Notes under the pieces: generated by a model
The model's input: the letters and a program-made list of their open reading frames with translations, nothing else
Database searches by the model: none
What the model was told of the DNA's origin: nothing
NCBI GenBank assembly: GCA_009760855.2
Contig: WPIO01000070.1
Location: 1,127,501 to 1,191,500, forward strand
Origin: Cristatella mucedo
Taxonomy: Eukaryota; Bryozoa; Phylactolaemata; Cristatellidae
Direction: 5' to 3'
Length of the DNA: 64,000 nucleotides
Shown here: positions 38,986 through 53,200 of the stretch, piece by piece
Layout of the letters: each line of letters opens with the position of its first letter
How positions within the stretch are numbered: the stretch's first letter is position 1
Position numbers and translations under genes: made by a program

Positions 38986-41900
38986 CTGAGCTAAAATGCA
39001 AAGATCTTATTTGTACATTGCCAAAACAAACTTCTAGCTAGATTCACACCATGAACGCGCCGGCAGCTCAAAATGCAGAGGCAAATGCAGCTGCTCCTGA
39101 TCTTTATAAGAACGGACCGGTGAACCTGGCACCTGGCTTCATCGGACCGCGGCAGCCAATGGACCTCAAACCGCCGCACAGCGCGTCGGCGCAAGCCAGT
39201 GCTAGACCTCAAACCAAACTATGCATTGACTGGTTTGTCCACAAGCACACAATGAAGGAGGTGATAAATGGCAAATAATAATATCACACTTGATGTAAAG
39301 CCCTCAGAGAACTCAGTGGCTTTCTAGGCACTTTACATTTGCTGCAAAGGAAGCATGATCGAATGGTTAGTGGTAGCATGCATGCTCAATGGCAACAAGC
39401 ATAACATGGTTAGAGGTGACGTGCACAAGGTCAGCATGCAAATATGAATAGCGGCAGCATGCACAATGCCTATAAGAAAGTAAAGGACGAATCACGTTGA
39501 CCCACTAAATGCTGTCATAAACAGGTGCGTTTTTATATTTTTTTTTTAACGTGGTCAAGTCGGGAGATGACGTGACGCAAGTCGGAATCAGCTTCCCAGC
39601 AGCATTTGAATTGCAAGTCCGCCATGTTTCGCTGCACGGCACCGCAATTGCCCTACTTACCAGATACTGGGATATTCCCTTGTCTTATTCGATGTTGTTA
39701 GCGTGTAAAATTGCTTGTCCTTTAGCTCGTTTATTTGCAGAGCCTAAAATTTTAGAGATTTTGCGAATACAGAACTGCAACAGCAGGAAGAATGGTAGCT
39801 ACGCGTGCATTACGTAACATTACAGCACGGTGAATTACGAAATACTGAAATAGCTCAAAGGCAACTTCTGTGTACTTTAGATTAATTATGAATTGTGACA
39901 TTTTTTAAATTCCAATTTGAATGCGCTGGGTTTTGATCATTTCAAGTAATCTCTCCAAGTTGGTTTGGACTTTCGATGCTTTCGACCGCGTAATAGACGC
40001 AGTGCCTACGAAGCGGTAGCAATACTGTGCTCTTGCCAGGTAGCGGCATATATTCATCTGCTGCTGACTGCGGCATATCATTTCCAGCCGACCTGATTTT
40101 CTACTTCAATGCTAGTTCAATGATAGTCACTTTCTTGACTATCCTGCTGACTCAGCTATGCAGCTTACTTTCAGTTTATTTTGTAAGACGAAGTCTGTTC
40201 GCTACCGCTTTAACGCCAGAAGCCTCTACGGCCTTTGAGTTTGCAACAGACAGCTCTCCTGCATAATACCCACTGGGTGCTTGTGGCTATGTGGAAATGC
40301 AGACGAAGAAACATTGCATTGCATTATGTTACATTTAATAATACAAGACAAAATAAATGCTGGCCCCTGTATTCGCGATATCATGTCCAGACATCTACAA
40401 CTCATAGTTGTAGGTCTTCCTGCCTGTGAAATAAGCTGCCTACAGTGGTCACCAAACTAATAAGCTTGACAAGCTTGTCTGTCGCTAACGTTGCAGCTTC
40501 AAGCCACTTCTCATCGATCTTTATCAAGCTTCCCATCAAGCAGCCTTTTGACTTCAAAGTTCTGTCCCTCACCTTTACGTACCTCAGCCTCGCGCTCCAG
40601 CAGATCTTATCGGAGTCCTATCCTAAGCTCTATCCTATCCGATTCCTATCTTAAGCTCTACAACAACAATACATTTGATAAAGCGTCCTCAGAAAAATCA
40701 ATCTCTTTCTAGGCGTTTTACAATCTGAGTCCTTTCCTAGGCTCTGTCTTATCTGATTCCTATCCTAAGTTCTATACTATCCAACAATTTTTCTAATCAG
40801 GCTTTTCGTGTCAAGTCAAGCACTTTTCTCACTCTGGTATTTCATGTTTGCCTCCAAAGAATCTCAAATCCCTTGGAGACCTTGACCTTGTTTCAGTTCC
40901 TTGGAGCTCCGAAGGCAAGGAGCTCGCTACCTGTTGACGTGCCGTTATCTACTGACTTGCTTAAACGATCCTAAAAAGCACTTGCTCCTCGCAGTCCAAG
41001 CTTCACCCGTCGAGAATCGTTCTTTGTGTTCCTGTTTCATTCGATGACCGACCCTTTCGGCGTAACCTCATTTTCAGCGTAACGAAAGTGAATAGAAAGA
41101 AGTTGTCTTTGGTCTCCTTAAAAACATTGCATTGTCATTTTTCATATTTCAGACTGGACTCATCGATGCAATTGTTTTTTGTACAGAGAATCAAAACTAA
41201 TCTACCAACAAAAAATTTAGTATTGCAATGTAAAGCCAAACTGCTGACTGGCAAAAACTGCTCTCAATCGTTGGCTCTCTCTGAACCGGGTCAACGAACG
41301 CTATTCATTAAAGGAAAAATAAATTTATATAAGTCCTGCCATAAACAGTTAAATATAGGTCTTTACTCTTTATATTAATGATTATTGTCTAAATCTTCAT
41401 TAACCCGATCATGAAATATATTTTCTTTAATCTCCAGGTGCAAGTAGTCGATTGACCGATTCGCATGTAACGATAAGACTCTACTGCTGCTGACTGCAGC
41501 GCATTTTCTTCCAGCCGTCGTGAGCTGCTTCGTCCATGCTGCTCACTTCTTCGACTGCCTTTCTGACTGACTCAGCTATGTTTCTCAATTTTTTCTTCGT
41601 TGCGTGAGATGAAGTCTTCTGGCTACCGTATGCGCACCAAGGGCCGCTCAGGCTTCGAGTGCACTGTAGAAAGCTATCCTGGGTAGCGCCCGCTTAGTCA
41701 GCTTATTGGATACAATAGAATTGGAATTGGATACAATGGAAGTGGAATTGCCGATGGAGAGTCATTACAAAGCATTATTTCCGTCTTCAAAATCCCTAGT
41801 TATTTTTTTTTACTTGCCTGCATCGGTATACTTTGCTACTTTAATATTTACGGTTATACAGTGCGAATACCTACTTTTTAGAATAGTAATCTTATCTTAA

Positions 41901-44201
41901 GTCTAATAATTGCACGGGCTGTGGGCGGCCATAGACTCCTGTCCCGTTTGTAGGGGCACTCGATCGATTTTTCCTCCCTGTTCATGGCACATTTTGGCCA
42001 TATCCGTGGGGGGCGTGTGCTCTCAATATTAGCGTTTCACGCTTACTTGTCCTGTCACTGTTAGCGGTTACTTGCCCTGTCTAACTGCAGCTTCTTGCTT
42101 GCTCACATATCCAACGGGGGGGGGAAGGTGCACGTGCTTGCCCGATACATACGGCTCACACTTGCTCGCCCTTTCAACCCCGAGGCTGACACCTGTGCCA
42201 AATGCCTAAACTATATATATACATATATTTTTTATTGATCCAAAGAGACATACCTGCCTCAGCGTTAAACTGGGTCAGATGAATATAGACAGAAAATTTT
42301 AATAAAGCTTTTAAATTTTGATACAGTAATATAATGTATGAACATTTGACAATACTCAGTTGTACTGTCAAAGCCTGCTAGAAGACACTGTCAGGTAGAC
42401 AAATATGCGACAAATTTTAGCAATATTTTCAGTTCTCTCACTGTAGCGCCTCATTTTAAAATACATTAATAGCATCAAAATGTTTACCTTAAGCGAGTAT
42501 CTGAAGATGCTCAACCACTCGATCCATTTAATCCAAGATCCTAGACTGTCGATATTAACGAGAAGGCCACTGAATATCTGCAATTCAAGACGCGCGTAAT
42601 GCGTGCGTAGTACGTAGTAAGGAACAAGTGTGCACGCGAATTATTTCGGACACAACGGAGCTAAATGCGACACCTACGTAGATTCAAAACACTACTTAAA
42701 ATGCATTTTCATTGATGACCAATAAGGCTCTGCTCAAGCTTATTGTCTGAATGTAAAGTGCCTAGAAAGAGATTAAGTTCTTTGAGGGCGCTTTATCAAG
42801 TGTATTATTATTATTATTATTACTATCATTAGATTAGGTTTTTCATAATCAAGGAGCGTAAGCGAGTCAGACCTTCACGTTCAGCTGGACACTTAGAGTC
42901 AACTTTCAAGACCAACCAAAAGGCCGTATTTCTATTTCGCATAAAAATGCTTCGCTTTACAAGGTGATGCCACAAATTAATCTCAACGGATACCAAATTT
43001 ATTCGAAATTTAATTAGTCATTATTCCAATGCAGAAAACGATGAACAAAATTCGTTGATGAATCGCTGGCTTAAAATGTGCTTTCTAGTGTTTTTGCAAA
43101 AAGGGTTAGCATACATTCGCTTGTTTCCCCTAGAAAAAAATGCGCCGCTGATAGGTAGGGCCATGCCAATGCAATGGGTGGCAGGTTTATGCCAATAGTG
43201 CAAAAATAGACAGAATACTGCTTACCATCATGAAGACGTAACAAAGGGCTATCAGAAGTGACGCAATCGCCTGCTTTGAGACGCCGGAACTGATGGCGAA
43301 CGCCATTCCGCTGGAGGAGATGGATACAAGCAATAACGTCAGCGTGAACTTCAGGAATTTAATTACATCCGGGTCAAAACCTACAAGCAATAGCGTCAGT
43401 GCTAACAATAAAATTCGCAAAAGCACTCTTTTAAGCACACTAAAAATGTAATGTGGAAGAATATCTATTCGCATTTCTTTCAGCTCAGGACCCGCGGAGA
43501 CAGCTGCTCTTCTGACTCAAGTCGTTCAGCTGTGACGCCCCAATAACTTCAAATCTTTGGGAAATCTCGCCTTGAATGCGTGCGTTCCCAAATCTTTGAG
43601 AAACCACGCCTTCAGAGTACATGTTCCCAAATCCTGGATCACGGTCCAGACTGGTGTCAAAACAGTGCCTGACTTGACCACATTTCTTTTAAAGGAGCTA
43701 GAAAACCAAGCTACTCCTCCCCAAATCTGCTCCGTCCGGGCGAATCGTTCTTTGTATGCTTATGCATGCTCGCACTGCGTACACCTGTATATGTCCTGCG
43801 AACACCTGTATATGTACTGCGTACACCTGTATCGCTGACCTATCGCTTCCTTCGTAGCATCAGAATCGGGAACGGATCACCGTATGAGCACTTTAACGGT
43901 TCAAATAAGACTTTGTGTTGTATCTGTCCCCCATTCTGCTAACGCGAGCTTTTGTTGTGAACACGTTAAATAAGGAATGAATTTTAGGTTCGCACAAATC
44001 CAAGATGAGGAGAACCCTCAACCACTTGCAAAGTGTACTAGCGAGAGTACAATGACTACAGCTATCAAAATCTATTCGACAGCATTATATTGGGGCATCA
44101 TATAACTCACAGTCTAATGACCAGGTTCGGCCGACGGCTGTTGTGCCGATGGGGGGACGTTTTCGCACAGCGAAGCCAGTGAAAAAGGGCGTGTATATAC
44201 G

Positions 44202-44250
<49 letters not shown>

Positions 44251-47200
44251 ATACGCACTGCGGCTCGGGGTGAAGGCAGCAGATGGCAAACCGTTTGCGC
44301 ATTCTCATAAAGAAGCGCTTATGCGTGCTAACACTATGCACGCTGCCACTGTGCACGCTGCCACTAGCCACACTTGCGTGCTGACCCTGTGCATGTAACC
44401 CCTAACCATGTTATTCTTGTTGTTTATTGAGCATGCTACCACTGACCATTCGATTCGTGCTTTCTTTGCAGCAATTGTAAAGTGCCGAGAAAGAGATTGA
44501 GTTCTCTGAGAGCACTTTATCAAACGTATTATTATTTTAAGCGTCCATATTTACGTAGCTTGCTAAACACTACTTCTGTAAGACAGTGCACGTTTACAAT
44601 AAAAAGAAATTACTAATGATGCTCGTAAGCACATAAAGCTATTACCAATAGTAACTACTGAGTAATAATCAAGACTTACGGATGCAGTAACCCATTCAGT
44701 GTCGAATCAATGAACCGATCCAAAAAATACTTGTATTAATTAGCTCAACGGATGGTTTAGATCCTGTAGCTCTAATGCGAAATGGAGCTACATGGTCTCT
44801 GGTGAATAGGGCTGGAATTTGACAATGAACTGTATGGACTCCTACAATGCCCTCTACAACGAGTAGAGATTGTTTCGTAGAGGTGGTACTAACCAAGAGG
44901 CCACGGTGAGTTTCACCTGTCACCTCGAAAGTTTGACTCGAGCAGAGTCGCCTCGGCCAACCTTTCCTCCCCTTTTCCCAGAGGGTTCCGCCATGCGACT
45001 CCTTCGCCGGGTGAGCAGCGATGACTCATCAGTCGATCAGTGGACGCAGAGCAAAACTGCTACTATGACTGACCCACAAGGTCATGGCTTCGCTCTTCTA
45101 TACAGAGTTGAGCTGCTGCGCCAATTTCAGCCTCCCTACGCCCGAAGTGCTCTGAGGAAAACAAATTAGCTACTCGACACCCACGCCTAAAGACTGTTGG
45201 TGGCCAACGCCTTTGCTCTGCATGTCCTAGACGGTGAAACGAGCTTCAACAATTGCTAAGCAACGACATCCACCATCTTGATCGCTGCCGACTGCGAGGC
45301 ATCAGCTGTCCAGCCGACGGAGCTGCTACTTCCATGCCACTCACTTCTTCGACTGTCCTCCTAACTCAGCTAAGCTGCTCGCTTTATCTTCGTTGCGTTT
45401 GCTGGCTGCCGAATGCGAACTGACAGTCGCTTAGGCGTTTGAGTTCGCAATAGAAAACTCTCCAGCGTAACATCCACTTACTCCGTACGGCTTCGTTGAG
45501 TTACAGACCGCAATACGTTACACCGCACGGCGTTAGAGCGGAACAGCATGGCGCCGCCTGGGGAATCGAGGGGCGGCTGGTGCTCACGAGCCGCCTGTCA
45601 TTGCCAAAGCATGGCCGCCAGATCCGCTTGCTAATCAGGTCAAGCAGTGTCGGCTTCCCGTAGAGCAAAAGCGTCAATCCAGAAGCCACTCGGAACTGGG
45701 TCTGCGACAGACAGCAGCATCTATCTGGAAGGCCAGAAGCGCAGTCAAACTTCCGGATGTCGATGGCGAGACATCGACATCCGGAAACTCTGACGTAGCT
45801 CTAGCCGGCCTCACTCCGTGCGCGAAGCCTGGCAGGAACCGAAACTTTTTTCCGACGAATAGCTCTACTGCCGACCTTCCTTTTCAACATCAAATCGCTG
45901 TGTGGTGTATGTAGGCCCATGTTGCTGTATGGTGTGGCGCCTTACTTACTCTTTTCCACCTGTAATCCAGATTTCGTATTCTTGACGCTAATAGTCAAAA
46001 GCTGAAATCCGTACACTTCAAAGCGTTTTCAGACATACACGCGGTCCCTCGGACGTTCATACGAGTGCTTTTATTTTAACAGGCTGACTGCTCTTTGATT
46101 CGCAATCACTATATCTAATAGTATCAACAACTATCTCAGCTCAAGCAGCTAAAATTTAGCCGCCTCTTTATTTCGTCTGAAGAGATACATTTTGATATTT
46201 TATTATTACAAAAATAGCTGTGTCAAGACTAACTTGTTAACTTGCTAACTAACTTTAAAACTAACCACTTTCCTGGCTCATTACGTTGCGTTCATGTGTC
46301 ATTATGCAGCATGCACCATGTGATCCTTATCCTAGCCTAAAATAATTTTGGAGATAGCCTCTGTTGACACTGCTAGTCTGCTCTTACCAACAGGAATCAC
46401 ATATGAAAACTTGCAGTTCGGACGAAGTTAGAATTAATGTCTAATAGGGCTAGCTTCCTTAGTTGATAATGTTGCAATATCCCGGCCTCGAAATATGACC
46501 AAGAGGACTAAACATCTGTCCCGTTTGATATTATTTATTCAAATCCTGCACACCGTATTATTAAAGTTCTTCAGTTTCAAAAATAATTGCTTTGATCGAG
46601 AAACTGTTACCTATCATCCAGTACCCAATTGCACTGTACGCAATTACCGGCAGTGCACGGTTGGGCACTACGTCACAGATGACCTTGGCAAGGAAGTAGC
46701 TCGACACTCTGTAGTATCCGCTGGCGTTTTCATATCTGAAACAAAAATCCAGATCAATTTGTCTCTGCAAGTGAAAATTGATTAAGCTTCAGAGTTTGAA
46801 CTTGATGAGGCCAGTCAGTATGAAACGTATATTACTTTGCATTTCTGCACAATTTTCCAAAACTACGCATCAATGGCATAGCTTGTGTAGAAAACTATTG
46901 CAGAACTAGAACAATCTAGTAGCCAATAGTTAAAGTCGTGTGCCTTTCCAGGAACGGGAGGATTTCTTATTTGTACCTAAACGCATAAAGAGCCTTTTAA
47001 TGGGTATTTATTTCGACGAATGCACGACTTGCGGCATGACGTCGATCGATAAAAGGCTGCGCAGCATTTTTTGAATACCAAACTTTGTGAGGCAAAGCTG
47101 AATCAGGTGAAGCTTTTATCGGCGCTTCTTTATTCTGACTCACTAATTAGCTGCTTCAACAGCTTGATTACGTCAATTTTATTATATAAATTTTAAGACT

Positions 47201-50200
47201 GATAATAGCTGAGACTGGGCTTCTTTCAATTCACCAGACCTTTGTATTGGTGGTGAACTCATTAACCAAGTACTGCTTTAATTTTTTATTGGAAGTTATA
47301 GAACTAGCATGGTTTGGTGAAGTTACTCGATTTGGGATTTCATTTTGGAAAAATCGGTAGGTTGTCCACCTAATTCATCTAAATGATGGCACACGCTAAA
47401 AGCCACAGGTAAGAGCACCAGACTGAATAACTGTATCCTTTTGCAATGTGATGCAACTCCATCTATAACTCCACAAAGAAACAAAGACTAATTGTGTGTG
47501 ACGCAGAAGAGTTTTCTACAAAGCATTCATTGCTAATGTAATAATAATTATAATACATTTGATATAGCGCCCTTAGAGAACCCAATCTCTTTCTCGGAAC
47601 TTTACATTTGCTGCTAAGGAAGCACGATCGAATGGTTAGTGGTAGCAAGCTTAATGAACAACGAGATTAACATGGTTAGGGCGATACGCATAGGGTCAGC
47701 ATGCAAGTATGGTTAGGGTCAGTATGCACATTGTCAGCACGCATAAGCAATGCAGCTTAGCTTCATCAGCATAGAAGTGCTAGCCAGTTCTGTGGACCAG
47801 AATGACTTTTCCCAGCAGTTGAGTATAAATGAAGAACATCAAGGGACCGAGGACGGACCTTTGAGGGACTCCACAGGTGACTGGTCTGGTGGATGAGACC
47901 TGACCCCTCAAACTAAACTTATTGGAAACGATCGGACAATAAAAATTAATTTAAAACACGCCAGTGCCTCATCTGCCAGATCAATCATCGTTCTCAATAT
48001 AGTTCAAGTAGGATATTGTGACCAATAGTGTCAAACGCAGATGATAGATCTAGGAGGGCCAGGGCGGCGACATTCCAATAATCATTGCTGCGTAGGATGT
48101 CATCGGTTACACGGCACGGAGGAGAACAGTTTCAGTTTAGCAGTGTCACTTGCCGACCTGGTTTAGCCCAGGGTTTAAGGTGCTCGCCTTTTATGACCGA
48201 GGTCAAAATGCTCGTCCATACGACCGAGGTCGAGGGCTCGAGCCCTGCGGCATATGTGAAGCGCCTGGATAGAGATTCAGTTCTCTTAGTGTGCTATACA
48301 AGCTACTAATTGTATTTATATATTTTTTTGAATCACTACTGAAATTTGTCTAACAATTAATTACTTTTAATGTGTGCTACTAGCTGCTTGCCAATCATCT
48401 TTTCGTAAATTATTGACGAAAAAGGAAGAGAAACTGGCCAAACTTTGCAAGGACTTTTGAATTCAATCCAACCTTTCTTAAGTTTCGGTCGAACTACGGT
48501 CGATTCGAAAGACTTAGGAACAACTGCAACTGCGATTGAGAGGTGCACCTACAAAACCTCAGACCATGCTGAAACCATGAAAACAAGCACCCATGCTTCA
48601 ACCATGGAAACGTGCAACCATGCTGCAAACATGGCTAATATATGCAACAGCAGGATCATCCGATGGTATTTTTCTGGTTGCCAATGACAGGATTTCCAAG
48701 CGATTGCCTAGATAACGTATGTAGGTATCTATTGGTGCGGCTTCCATGGGTTATTTAGGTCTCTGAGTGGACTAGTGCACAAAAATATACTATAGCAAAC
48801 TGAAAACTTCCAAAATTTCTATATAAATAATGAAGAATTTGGAAAATATATAAATAATGAATATATATTATAATAAAAATATTAAAATATATAAATAATG
48901 AATATATAAATAATGAAGATTTGGAAAAGGCCAACTCTAAAGGCGAACACAGTAAAGCAGCGATGCTCCCTAATTTTCTGTAGCAGCTTTCACAAATTCG
49001 CATCAACGAGAATACTTGCATGAATAAAATCCTCTCATAGATAAAAAGATCGACGGCGGACATATTACTGAAGTTGGTGTTCATCACGATGAAGAATAGT
49101 GCTCCAACCCTGTCAAGGAACAACATGCATATAGAATTTTTATTGCACAGCAAAAATAGCAAAATTTGAAACCCCCGATGAAGCACGCTACGTCTTTTTT
49201 ACTCTGGCTTCCCGAGACAATCAGCGATTAGAAACAATTTTCTAGGATTCCAATTTCAGCTTCTTGTAGTGAGATTTCAAAACAGCACTTGGCAAATCAA
49301 AATGTACCTGCTCTAGTGCAGCACTGGGCGCACACAGGTGTCACACCATACAGGTGTAGTTGTGCATACCTGTTCTGAATTGCAGATGCGCAGTTCATGC
49401 TGACGCCGTAGAATATGGTTCCCGCGATGAGAGCAAACAGCACCACTGTCCCCAACTGCAAGAGCAGATAATCCCAAGTGGGTGCGTGCTCTCACTTATT
49501 TCTCTTAATTACTTTCACTTCATCACTCAAGTCACAATGTTACCCGAAACACACAAAGGCTTGGACACAATATTCGGACATACCAGTGCCTCTTAACCTA
49601 TGCATGATAGGGAGCGCGACCGTAGCGTCGCAAGCATGCCTGCACGCAAGCATACCTGCACAAACGATGTACGCGGGTTTCGAAGGACATTTTTAAGGGT
49701 CCTTCCGCAGAGCACTGCAAACTTCATATAAAGATCTTTCTAGTATTGCATTTCGCCAGGTAGTACCATGCAAGACTTCATTTAAAAAAAACAATCGGTG
49801 GCTTTTTTTGGGAAATTACTTGTTTCAGAAAAGATGCTTGATACTTCAAGCTCTTGAACTTGGCGCCGACAGAGGCAGTGCTGGTATCATGCATTTTCTC
49901 GTCGAGTCCTTCCTTGATCGGCTCTAGCTCTTCACGAAGCCTGCAGCAGACACAATGCAGCATATTATATCCACGTTGGGGCTACGGAAATGAACTGCCT
50001 ACTGCGAGGCTAAAGTGAGCAAATCTACCAATACTCTTAGCCACTAGTTAGCATTTTTTCTGAACCCGACAAAGTGTTGAAAAACGAAGGGAGACAGCTA
50101 TAGTAGCTAAGCAAAACATGGCAGCAGCAAAACTACCACTGTACGTGAAAACTGTACGCTTGCCTGTAAACTGCGCATAGGCAAGGCTTTACTTTACTGC

Positions 50201-53200
50201 ACAGCCGGCAAGAGTAGCAAGAAAGTGTCTACGCCTCGCATCCCTTGCTTAATGGCTTTCAAAAAGATATCTATCTGAGCCAAAAGATAAGAGTGTCAAG
50301 TTCATGCCTTAACATCGATGCTTATTATTTATGTCCTCGAGAGCTAAGGTGTTTAGCTGTCAAAATAAAGCTCTTTAAGTCTGCGATTATAAAAGTTATT
50401 TGCACCACCGCCAGCTTTTTGGTTCCACCTCTCTATTCCCACAGCGGTCTCTAACTTGCCATAACTACAGGCATAGTATAAACAAAGGCATTAGACAGTA
50501 AAATATTTCGTCAACTTTAATCCCGAAAAAGCTATGATGATAAAAAAGTACTAACCTGTTTCCCCTTAGGGGTTAAGGTGCTCACTTTGACGACCAAAGT
50601 CGCGGGCTCTTGCCCTGAAGCATCTGTGCAGAGCATGGATAGAGACTTACCTTTCTTAGGGCGCTATTTTATCTAAAGTGCATCTTATATTGACGACTTT
50701 TTAAATGAGCACTCAATGCATAAGCGGTTTAACGGTGTAAAATGAGTAGCCAGTTTCCTTCACCATAGGCAACAAAAAATGTGAGATGCTTAGCGGAAAT
50801 ACGATTAATTTTAATAGGAGAAAAGCTGAAGAATTAAGTAATATGCAAGTAGCACTGGAGGAAGATTCGTTGAAGTAAGTGCGTGCAAGAATTGGCAGCT
50901 GGAGGAGAAATGTCTGAAAGAATCGGAAGAATTGGGAGCTCCATTCTGAGACTCGCGGCTTGAGCCTCGTTTGTTAACAGTATTTAAAAAATTTCCGAAT
51001 AATTTGGGCCTGAAGAAAATAACTGAAGATGCAAGAAGATGGTGCAAAATGATGCTGCAGCCGCTCAACCACATATTGGAGAACTTAGCAGAGGGGACAA
51101 TTGCTAGTCAAATTAAGAATTTCGACCGCGTTAACCATTTCACGGCTTTAACGGGTGCTACCCAAATTCTTTCAGAGATATTGAAACGCGACCGTTCTTT
51201 GATTAAATTAACAGTCTTAAAGCCATATTGAGGACCGCGACCGCGAAACGCGTTTCGCGTGCCGGAAGCAGGAAGAGAGTAGCACTAGGCATCAGCCGTG
51301 ATACAACTAGTGATCAGGAATGATGGAAAAAAACTCCAGCGATCCGGGATATTGCGGCAAGCATCCCTACTTAGCAAAATCCTGTAGTCATCAAATTTGA
51401 TGCCCCGATTTTGAGTACTAAAAGTAATGTTCTCGAACGTTACCACCGATTAAAAAGACAAAGTGCCAAATTTTTCCGATACCTTCATCGTTACCAAAAA
51501 CGAAGAAGCAACGACTTGCTTATTGTTCATAAGTGCGACTGAAATCGGCAGGCTAATAATAATTATTGGAATAATAATAATACACTCGATAAAGCGCCCT
51601 CGGAGAACTCAATTTCTCTCTAGGCGCTTTACATTTACTACAAAGGAAACACGATCAAACGGTCAGTGGTAGCATGCTCAATAAGCAACAAGAATAACAT
51701 GGTTAGGGATGACATGCACAGGGTCAGCATGTAAGTGTGGTTAGTGATAGCATGCACAGTGTCAGCACGCATAAGCACATAAAGGACAAATCATAGGGAC
51801 ACACTGAATGCTGTGATAAATTTGTGCGTTTTAGTTTCTTTTTAAATGTGATCAAATCAGGTGGTGTAGTGACGCAAGTCGGGAGTGAGTTCCAGGCTTT
51901 GGGAGCATACGAACTAAAGGCACTGTCTCCAAAGGATTTGAGGCTATTAAAATAAAGAAGACAGGAACAAGGGTATACACTTAAGGAGTGTGGCAAGCGA
52001 GGATTCCGTCAGTAACGTGACATGGACTGAACTCAATCAGTTGGGTGCGTGTCGAATTATTAGCAGCACGATTTTTAATTATTAGTCGCACGATTTAAAC
52101 GACACTTAATCGAGCCTTAATCAGCCTCAACTGATCTTTGCCCATAGTCACTCAAATGGGAACAGTGTTTGAATGACTTGCATGAAGGCAATAAAGTAAA
52201 AACTTCTAAGTGAAACTGGAATTTTTTTCTAAATCCCATTGCAAATTCAATAAAAAAATCTAACAGCTTTTCACAGTTTATATTTTAATCGGATATCTAA
52301 ATTTTGTAAGTCTTTAGCGGCGTAAAAATATCTAGTTTAAATGCACTTTATAGGCTTTTATTAAACAGTATAAAAATCCGGAGAATGTTTACATAGCATG
52401 AGATAGCGCAACCGAATTAAGTAAGACAAGATGCAACAATGCAGCTTGGAACTCCTTAACAAGTATTCCATAATGTAAAATAGTGATGCACAATTTAATT
52501 TTTTTCAGCAACCAGGATACATTATTGGTGGGATTTTTAAATTTCTTAAACTGTGGCTTTATTATAGATCATTCTGTTTCACTCGAGACTCCGTGCAGCC
52601 GTGATTCACTCTAACGTCTGGAGAAATGTACAAGCTCCTGTGACAGAAAGACAGGAATGCTGATTACGCCTATGATTAGCTGCTTGGAAGTAGTCGTAGT
52701 GTAATGTAATGTACCTCCGTCTGTTACTCCACAATTCCACGAGAACTAGCTGGGGTTGTTATGAAGGAGAGTTTTCTATAGCGAACTCAAAGCCTAAGCG
52801 GCCTTTGGTACGAATACAGTAGCCAACATAATTCATCTCCTGTACAAAATCAGCATTCGTTTCAAAGTAACTTCTCGCTAGATGAAAATATCATCTTCAT
52901 AGTCAAGTGTACCCACTTGCAGTTATAAACAATGCAAGACCCGGGTTACTGAGATAGAGGCGTCACCGCAAAGCTAGTGCGAGCATATTTGGGATCCCGT
53001 CCCAACATCTTTGGCCTTAAACTTGTCGGTCATCCTCCCAGCACAATTATAAAAATAATAATGCACTTGTATAGCGCCCTCAGAGAAATGAATCTCTGCC
53101 TAGGCACTTTACAGATACTGCATATAAAGCATTACCAAATTTTTGGTGGTAACGTCAGAAAGCAGCAGGCATAGTGTAAGCAGGTAAATGCACAAGAAGA

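Noticed and set aside
41900-41945. Missing loop exon of gene B, suggested by a minus-strand SPCNY
   Set aside because: A stop codon follows at once and no phase-correct splice sites are present.
46495-46785. 96-codon plus-strand frame
   Set aside because: Antisense shadow of exon B13.
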